Origin: Eubacterium sp.
Lineage (GTDB): Bacteria > Bacillota_A > Clostridia > Lachnospirales > Lachnospiraceae
Direction: 5' to 3'
Assembly (NCBI GenBank): GCA_023663915.1
Contig: JAMPGN010000042.1
Coordinates: 1 to 23,037 of the forward strand
Length of the DNA stretch: 23,037 nucleotides
Part shown: positions 17,999 through 23,037 of the stretch, piece by piece
How the letters are laid out: each line of letters begins with the position of its first letter
Numbering within the stretch: the first letter of the stretch is position 1
Translations under genes and position numbers: made by a program
The notes under the pieces: generated by a model
Told to the model about the DNA's origin: nothing
The model's input: only the letters and a program-made list of their open reading frames with translations
Database searches by the model: none

Positions 17999-19081
17999 AT
18001 GCTTGTAGCATTAACCGAATACGCTAAAATTCATGATAAGAGTAGCGATACAATCAGAAGACTTGCCGAATATGGCAGCTTGATCACGGCGCAGAAGATT
18101 GGTCGAAACTGGGTGGTTGACAGCGAAGAGGCTTATCCTGTGAAAAAACGCCAGTCATCTAAACCGATCACTGTGATTTCCCTTTTCTCTGGATGCGGAG
18201 GAATGGATCTCGGCTTTGTCGGCGGCTTTGAATTTCTTGGACAAACATACCAGAAAACTGGATTCAAAATTATATGGGCGAATGAAATTAGTGAAGCCGC
18301 TTGCAAAACATATCGAAAGAACCTTGGAGATCACATTGCACAAGGGGACATAAGCAAAGAGATTGAGAATCTTCCGAAACAGGCAGATGTGATAATTGGG
18401 GGATTCCCTTGCCAAGATATTTCTATCAATGGCAAGATGCTCGGTATCAACGGTAAGCGTAGCAGTTTGTACACTTACATTGTTGAAGCTGTTAAGAAAG
18501 TGCATCCCAAGGTGTTTGTTGCAGAAAATGTAGGCGGTCTCCTTTTGAAAGCTAATTCAGAGTCATTTGCAAAGATTATGGAGGATTTCGGTTCTCTTGG
18601 CTATAATGTCAGTTGCCATCTGTACCATGCAGAAGACTATAGTGTTCCGCAAACAAGAGAACGAGTCTTTATTGTCGGCACACAAAAGGGGCTGCCAGAA
18701 TTTAATCCTCCGATGCCGACCACTGCGGATGCTCCGGTTACCGTAAAAGCTGCGATTGAGGATTTAGAGGACAAACCTGAGGATAAGGCGTTTTCACATA
18801 TCTGGAGCAAGGCAAATGTCAGCGGTGAGCAAGGAAACAGACGAATGGTTGCAGACAGACCAGGATACACCATCCGTGCTGAATGCCACGGAAATATCCA
18901 GTTCCATTACGCATTGCCGCGGCGTATCTCCATGAGGGAAGCCGCAAGAATCCAGTCCTTCCCAGACAACTTTGTCTTTCCTTGCGGGCTACGGGATACA
19001 GAACGGCAGATTGGAAATGCAGTGCCCCCGGTTCTCGGTTGGCACGTAGCCAAGGCGGTAAAATCTGTAATACAGGAATGA
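17999..19081 (+). CDS. C5-cytosine DNA methyltransferase with N-terminal helix-turn-helix
   Basis: This 360-residue enzyme transfers a methyl group from SAM to C5 of cytosine. Motifs are in order: I at 62-70 (LFSGCGGMD), IV with catalytic Cys138 (GGFPCQD), VI ENV (176-178), VIII QTRERVFIVG (218-227) and X QIGNAVPP (337-344). The target-recognition region between VIII and IX is short (about 230-305), typical of a small Type II enzyme. Residues 1-48 are additional: LTEYAKIHDKSSDTIRRLAE and KIGRNWVVDSEEAYP resemble an excisionase/MerR-like helix-turn-helix, so the protein may regulate its own promoter. The endonuclease gene follows after 8 bases. Recognition sequence is not predictable by eye. 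Confidence 0.95.
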   Translation: MLVALTEYAKIHDKSSDTIRRLAEYGSLITAQKIGRNWVVDSEEAYPVKKRQSSKPITVISLFSGCGGMDLGFVGGFEFLGQTYQKTGFKIIWANEISEAACKTYRKNLGDHIAQGDISKEIENLPKQADVIIGGFPCQDISINGKMLGINGKRSSLYTYIVEAVKKVHPKVFVAENVGGLLLKANSESFAKIMEDFGSLGYNVSCHLYHAEDYSVPQTRERVFIVGTQKGLPEFNPPMPTTADAPVTVKAAIEDLEDKPEDKAFSHIWSKANVSGEQGNRRMVADRPGYTIRAECHGNIQFHYALPRRISMREAARIQSFPDNFVFPCGLRDTERQIGNAVPPVLGWHVAKAVKSVIQE

Positions 19082-19089
19082 GATAGAAG

Positions 19090-20100
19090 ATGACAACAGA
19101 AAAATTTGAATTCCTGCTTGACCGCTGTTGTGAGCTATTGACAGCAGAGGCGCGGTCAGCAGGATTTCGCTCATCAAAACATTTTGAAGACAGAGTAAGA
19201 GAGGCACTTTCCGACCTAACAGCGAATGATGCTTCTATTGAAATTAATTTTAATTCTCCCGCGCAGGCATTCCCTGACATCGCAATGGGCGAATATGGAG
19301 TTGAAGTCAAGTACACGACAGCAGATACATGGAGAAGCATCGCAAATAGCGTTCTGGAGACACAGCGAGTCGAGGGCGTTCGGTACATATATATTGTATT
19401 TGGGAAAATGGGTGGACTGCCGGAAGTTCGTTGGGGTGAGTATGAAGCAAGCGTTGTTCATGTGCGCACATCCCATGTTCCAAGGTTTGAAGTTGAGATA
19501 GCAGCAAACCCAGATGCAGCACGTGAATCTCTTTTTCAACAAATGGGAATCCATTATGATAATTTCCGAAAACTTGATATGTCAGAAAAGATGAAGTATA
19601 TCCGTGCATACGCGAGAAAAATTCATCCCGATGGCAGGCTTTGGTGGATCGAAGATAAGGATACGAATGAGCATACACTTCCAATCCAGGCACGGCTTTA
19701 CACAAATCTTTCCACTGAGGAGAAAACAAGGCTTCGTGCGGAGGCTGCACTGGTGTGTCCCAACATCGTTAAATCCGGCAGAGACAGAAATAAGTATGAT
19801 GATGTAGTGCTTTACCTGCTGACTTATCATGGTGTTCTTTGCCATCAGGCAAGGGATCTCTTCTCTGCAGGCAGTGTGGCAAACCCGAAGAACGATGATA
19901 ATGGCGGCATCTATATCGAACGAGCATTGAAACTGATTGAAAATGAAATGCGGCAGGCAGCTCTCGAAATGGACGATGCAATATTTGTCGAGTATTGGGG
20001 TGAAAGTGTTCCACCGGAGAGACGTATTACCCGTTGGTTGGAAAAAGCCGATTCTGTTGCAAAAGATTGGAAACCTTCAGACAGCTTGTTTCGCGACTAA
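19090..20100 (+). CDS. Type II restriction endonuclease, PD-(D/E)xK type
   Basis: This 336-residue protein is encoded directly after the methyltransferase, so it is the expected cognate endonuclease. The likely catalytic core is AFPDIAMGEYGVEVKYT: Asp63 of PD, then Glu72 and Lys74 of EVK, giving PD-x8-ExK; Glu33 in HFEDRV could be an additional metal ligand. RYIYIVFGKMGG (98-109) looks like the following core strand. The C-terminal half has no domain I recognise and may hold specificity contacts. The ribosome binding site is weak (GAGATAGAAG), suggesting coupling to the methyltransferase and low endonuclease output, which protects the host. The target site should match the methyltransferase. 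Confidence 0.85.
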   Translation: MTTEKFEFLLDRCCELLTAEARSAGFRSSKHFEDRVREALSDLTANDASIEINFNSPAQAFPDIAMGEYGVEVKYTTADTWRSIANSVLETQRVEGVRYIYIVFGKMGGLPEVRWGEYEASVVHVRTSHVPRFEVEIAANPDAARESLFQQMGIHYDNFRKLDMSEKMKYIRAYARKIHPDGRLWWIEDKDTNEHTLPIQARLYTNLSTEEKTRLRAEAALVCPNIVKSGRDRNKYDDVVLYLLTYHGVLCHQARDLFSAGSVANPKNDDNGGIYIERALKLIENEMRQAALEMDDAIFVEYWGESVPPERRITRWLEKADSVAKDWKPSDSLFRD

Positions 20101-20352
20101 ACCCGAAATCATAACCGTGATACCGAAATAGGAGAAATTTCATGCAGGGAAAGCCATTCACTCAAGGAGTATGTTCAGAATAACCTTGACAATCAGATTT
20201 GAAAAGCTATTGAGGATTTACGGTTTTCCTGTAGGGGCGCTCTCCCTACGCAATCGCAAAACTGCTGATGGCGTAGGGCATCCCCTCGCTCGGTGGCAAG
20301 AAGCCTAATCCGCTTCTATCCCAAACAACTACTTTATTTCACGAAACATTCT
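20101..20352. other. Gap after the endonuclease with hairpins and a possible decayed frame
   Basis: No confident gene. An AGGAG precedes ATG 20142, which opens only 13 codons. From 20161 a different frame reads LKEYVQNNLDNQI and then TGA at 20200-20202, continuing KAIEDLRFSCRGALPTQSQNC; this could be a remnant of a lost gene or chance. Hairpins are at 20231-20249 (GTAGGG/CCCTAC, 7-base loop) and 20299-20317 (AGAAGC/GCTTCT, 7-base loop). Neither has a U run, so transcription ending here from either side is not clearly marked. Confidence 0.4.
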
Positions 20353-20700
20353 CTATTCTTTCAATTTGATAAAATGATAACTCTCCATGATCTGCATATA
20401 CTTCACGACACGCGGATACAACGGCTCGACCTCGTCGCCAAACTCTGCTTTCTGAAGATCGGCAAGCTCCATCACCGTTCGCTTACCGTCGATCAGCGGC
20501 CATAAGAAACTCCCGTACTTCTCCATATGCACCTTCGTGTAGCGCGGTTTTTTCAAAAGTTTCTGCGCAATGCGATTAAATACGCCCGTATTCTCCACTT
20601 CCAGCGTGATGATTCCCTCCTCGTCCGGACTCCATGTAAGTTCCGGCGCGCGTTCCGGAATCAGATCAAGATAGTTCTTCTGCTGTTTTTTCTTCTTCAT
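20353..20700 (-). CDS. PqqD-like small protein (RiPP-recognition fold)
   Basis: This 115-residue protein resembles the PqqD winged-helix family: KYGSFLWPLIDGKRTVMELA (residues 61-80) matches its core, followed by the VEPLYPRVVKYMQIMESYHFI helix region. PqqD proteins and related domains bind leader peptides for modifying enzymes. Its ATG overlaps the transporter stop by one base (TGATG), showing tight coupling. No radical-SAM enzyme or precursor peptide is visible nearby, so the usual RiPP role is unproven. Its partner may be the peptide transporter itself. The basic N-terminus (MKKKKQQK) is notable. Confidence 0.8.
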   Translation of the reverse strand: MKKKKQQKNYLDLIPERAPELTWSPDEEGIITLEVENTGVFNRIAQKLLKKPRYTKVHMEKYGSFLWPLIDGKRTVMELADLQKAEFGDEVEPLYPRVVKYMQIMESYHFIKLKE

Positions 20701-22598
20701 CAGCTCTTACTCTTCTTCCACAAGGAGAACTTCAAAAGACATAAGATCATCACAGCCATCAGCACAAGACCACCGATATTGCCAAGGTTCAGTACGCCGG
20801 ACAGATCCATACTGATACCCCCGACTGCAAGAATTGCGAGCAGGATACCCACCAGACCTTCTCCCGCAATCATACCTGCACAGTACAGCGTACCGTCGGT
20901 TGCTTGACGTTCTTTCGTCTTGTTATCTACTTTCTTACGTCCATCCATAAACATACGCACAACGCCGCCAACCATGATGCTGGCATTTAAGTAAATCGGC
21001 AAATACAGACCGATCGCAAACGGCATAACCGGAACCCGTAAGATTTCCAGGCCAAGCGCTAAGAATACGCCGATGAATACAAGATTCCAAGGCAAATCGC
21101 CACCCATGATACCTTCCACAATCATCTTCATCAAAGTTGCCTGCGGAGCGGGAACTTCTGCACCGCCGTAACCCCATGCCGTGTTCAACAGATACAGCAC
21201 ACCACCGATAGCAAGACCGGATGCCACGACGCCGATCAACTCACCGATCTGCTGTCTCTTAGGTGTTGCGCCCAGCAAAAAGCCCGTTTTCAAATCCTGT
21301 GACGTATCACCCGCAATCGCCGCAACGATACAAATGACGGAACCGATTGCAATCGCGCCCATCATACCCGTGATACCGCTGTCGCCCGTCGCCTTGATCG
21401 CAATCGTTGCAATCAGAAGCGTCGCAATCGCCATACCGGATACCGGGTTGTTGGAACTACCGATCAAACCAACCATACGGGAAGAAACCGTTGCAAAGAA
21501 AAATCCAAATACAACGATCAGCAATGCGCCTAAGAAATTAACCGGTATCGCCGGAACAAGCCAGATCGCAACCACCATTACCAAAATACCTGCTAAAACC
21601 ACGCCCATCGGAAGATCCTGCGCTGTTCTGGCATCACTCGTGCTTTTGCTGCCTTTCATGCTCTTGATGGAATCCCGGAATGTGGTGATAATCAAGGGCA
21701 GTGATTTAATCAGGGAAATGATACCGCCTGTAGCGATCGCACCCGCGCCGATATACCTCACATAAGAACCCCAGATGGCAGATGCGCCGCCGCCCTCATA
21801 AAGCTGGCCAATCGTCGTTCCCACATCCGCCGGATACATCCATGTATTTGCCCCAAACAGACAAATCAGCGGAATAATCACCATCCAGCCGAACAGTGAA
21901 CCTACGAACATATAAGAAGCAATCTTCGGTCCTACGATATAACCCACGCCGAGAAGCGCTGGATAGACTTCCATACCTAGTTCGCCCTTAAAAGCACGGA
22001 ACTCCGCAGCGATATCCGCCGGAATTACCTTAATGCCATCCACCAGGAATTTGAATACGGCTGCAAGCCCCATGCCGCTGAATACCGTCGATGCATTAGA
22101 GCCGCCTTCCTCGCCTGCAAGAAGCACTTCCGCACAGGCTGTTCCTTCCGGATACTGAAGCGTTGCGTGTTCCTTAACGATCAGCGCATTACGAAGCGGA
22201 ATCATAAAAAGTACACCCAGCACACCACCGCACAGTGCAATCAACGTGATCTCCACAAGACTCGGCATATCGCAGAGTCCCTCTTCCGCCCACAGGAAAA
22301 GCGCCGGCATCGTAAAGATCGCGCCTGCCGCCAACGACTCACCGGCAGAGCCGATGGTCTGAACCATGTTGCTCTCCAAAATGGAGTTTTTCTTCATAAT
22401 GACACGGATCACACCCATGGAAATAACTGCCGCCGGGATAGATGCTGACACGGTCATGCCGACGCGAAGCCCAAGATACGCATTCGCCGCACCGAATACA
22501 ATGGCAAGAATGATTCCCATGATGATCGATGTCACCGTAAATTCCGGAGTGATCTTCTCCGCAGGAATATACGGTTTGAACTCTTTGTTTTCGTTCAT
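20700..22598 (-). CDS. OPT family oligopeptide transporter
   Basis: This 632-residue integral membrane protein has at least a dozen hydrophobic segments. Features of the OPT family include FGAANAYLGLRVGMTVSASIPAAVISMGV (about 35-63; a loop and helix near the N-terminus), ATLQYPEGTACAEVLLAG (about 145-162) and SNNPVSGMAIATLLIA in the C-terminal half. Such carriers move small peptides or metal-peptide complexes into the cell with a cation gradient; the exact substrate cannot be read here. It begins 8 bases after AAAGGAG and has a consensus promoter. The PqqD-like gene follows with a one-base overlap. Confidence 0.93.
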   Translation of the reverse strand: MNENKEFKPYIPAEKITPEFTVTSIIMGIILAIVFGAANAYLGLRVGMTVSASIPAAVISMGVIRVIMKKNSILESNMVQTIGSAGESLAAGAIFTMPALFLWAEEGLCDMPSLVEITLIALCGGVLGVLFMIPLRNALIVKEHATLQYPEGTACAEVLLAGEEGGSNASTVFSGMGLAAVFKFLVDGIKVIPADIAAEFRAFKGELGMEVYPALLGVGYIVGPKIASYMFVGSLFGWMVIIPLICLFGANTWMYPADVGTTIGQLYEGGGASAIWGSYVRYIGAGAIATGGIISLIKSLPLIITTFRDSIKSMKGSKSTSDARTAQDLPMGVVLAGILVMVVAIWLVPAIPVNFLGALLIVVFGFFFATVSSRMVGLIGSSNNPVSGMAIATLLIATIAIKATGDSGITGMMGAIAIGSVICIVAAIAGDTSQDLKTGFLLGATPKRQQIGELIGVVASGLAIGGVLYLLNTAWGYGGAEVPAPQATLMKMIVEGIMGGDLPWNLVFIGVFLALGLEILRVPVMPFAIGLYLPIYLNASIMVGGVVRMFMDGRKKVDNKTKERQATDGTLYCAGMIAGEGLVGILLAILAVGGISMDLSGVLNLGNIGGLVLMAVMILCLLKFSLWKKSKS

Positions 22599-22640
22599 TT
22601 CTCCCTCTCCTTTGTCATTTAGTCAATATAGATAGATAAA

Positions 22641-22669
22641 ATTATACTGGAATTGTGGAGTTTTTACAA
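22641..22669 (-). promoter_or_regulatory. Promoter of the OPT/PqqD operon
   Basis: TTGTAA (22669-22664) and TATAAT (22646-22641) are 17 bases apart on the minus strand, about 43 bases upstream of ATG 22598. The ribosome binding site AAAGGAG is at 22613-22607. Confidence 0.8.
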
Positions 22670-22709
22670 GAAAAGTTTTCTTTTTTTCGTCGCTTTAGTG
22701 ATTTTGACA

Positions 22710-22728
22710 AAACGAGCTGTGCTCGTTT
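22710..22728 (-). terminator. Hairpin upstream of the OPT promoter, possible terminator
   Basis: AAACGAGC and GCTCGTTT form a perfect 8-bp stem with a 3-base loop. In minus-strand RNA the stem ends in UUUU, so it could terminate a leftward transcript from beyond the right edge and insulate the OPT promoter. It shares CGAGC/GCTCG arms with the hairpin at 8780-8799. Confidence 0.5.
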
Positions 22729-22758
22729 GCCACAAATGCAAAAAGATTCCTCCGCCAC

Positions 22759-22788
22759 TTGTAAAGCTGCGCCGCATTCGTGTATAAT
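22759..22788 (+). promoter_or_regulatory. Possible rightward promoter near the right edge
   Basis: TTGTAA (22759-22764) and TATAAT (22783-22788) are 18 bases apart on the plus strand. Only a 22-codon frame without a good ribosome binding site (ATG 22833) follows within the window, so it may drive a long leader of a gene beyond the edge or a noncoding RNA. Confidence 0.5.
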
Positions 22789-23037
22789 CTACTCATATAA
22801 TGTACGAAAGCACTTCGGCGAGACGGACAAATATGAAACTTAAAATAAACATAGGAATTTCCTATTGTGATTCGGAGGGTAAAAGTTCTATCGTATAAGT
22901 TGTGAGGGCAGATTGCACAAAAAGTTCTCTTGTGTCGGGTTTCGTCGAATGGATTTTCTAAGCATTCCGATATACGCTGTGGCATCGGACGCAACCGCCC
23001 TCAACGCGCATCCATGCGCGATTCGGGCTTTTCGGGA
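22789..23037 (+). other. Right-edge region without a confident gene, rich in inverted repeats
   Basis: Visible pairings: ATAGGAA-T-TTCCTAT (22851-22865); CACAA/TTGTG (22916-22934); a longer-range GAGGGC (22904-22909) with GCCCTC (22997-23002); and CGCGCAT/ATGCGCG (23005-23020). These could fold into a structured RNA or leader following the promoter at 22759-22788. A 29-codon frame from ATG 22949 stays open to the edge but lacks a ribosome binding site. A 99-codon frame on the opposite strand has no recognisable domain. I cannot name an RNA family. Confidence 0.4.

Noticed and set aside
20142..20183. Small gene MQGKPFTQGVCSE after the endonuclease
   Set aside because: It has an AGGAG nearby but only 13 codons and no similarity I recognise, so it is described within the gap rather than as a gene.
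21181..21765. Open frame of 194 codons on the plus strand opposite the OPT gene
   Set aside because: Its Ile/Pro/Ala-rich sequence mirrors the complement of membrane-helix codons of the OPT transporter; no domain is recognisable.
22695..22994. 99-codon minus-strand frame near the right edge
   Set aside because: It crosses several inverted repeats and the hairpin at 22710-22728, has no ribosome binding site and no recognisable domain, and ends right before the OPT promoter.

Overview
The window looks like a chromosomal segment from a Gram-positive, obligately anaerobic Firmicute, most likely a gut Clostridium relative (Lachnospiraceae-like). This is inferred from AGGAGG-type ribosome binding sites, housekeeping TTGNNN-N17-TATAAT promoters, lipoprotein solute-binding proteins, a YesM/YesN-type two-component system and cytosolic glycan phosphorylases. 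No rRNA, tRNA, insertion sequence or CRISPR array was seen.

Layout, left to right. (1) 1-1921: an AT-rich, leftward three-gene cassette with its own consensus promoter: an XRE-type DNA-binding protein, an ImmA/IrrE (COG2856) metalloprotease-like protein, and a PIN-like protein cut by the left edge. It resembles a toxin-antitoxin or stress/defence module. (2) 1956-6948: a leftward operon of a lipoprotein solute-binding protein, a YesM-type sensor kinase and a YesN-type AraC response regulator, with its own consensus promoter. (3) 7006-17728: a leftward glycan operon: two clan GH-Q phosphorylases (908 and 1035 aa), a GH30 hydrolase, a second solute-binding lipoprotein and two ABC permeases. There is no ATPase gene. 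(4) 17901-20100: a rightward cassette of a C5-cytosine methyltransferase with an N-terminal excisionase-like helix-turn-helix and a PD-(D/E)xK restriction endonuclease. (5) 20353-22669: a leftward pair of an OPT-family transporter and a PqqD-like small protein. (6) 22680-23037: no confident gene, but several inverted repeats and a possible rightward promoter.

How the parts fit together (inference): the lipoprotein and permeases import short beta-gluco-oligosaccharides, powered by a shared MsmX-type ATPase encoded elsewhere. Inside the cell GH30 trims them, and the two phosphorylases cut them with phosphate to give alpha-glucose 1-phosphate, saving ATP. The SBP-kinase-regulator operon next door probably senses the substrate and activates the glycan operon, which has no recognisable strong promoter. 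Beta-1,3/1,6- or beta-1,2-glucan fragments are the leading substrate candidates; the sequence alone does not decide.

The most unusual points are the XRE/ImmA/PIN-like triad, the helix-turn-helix fused to the methyltransferase with a palindrome upstream of its promoter, the unpartnered sensor-linked solute-binding protein, the hairpins between the binding-protein and permease genes, and the OPT/PqqD pair.
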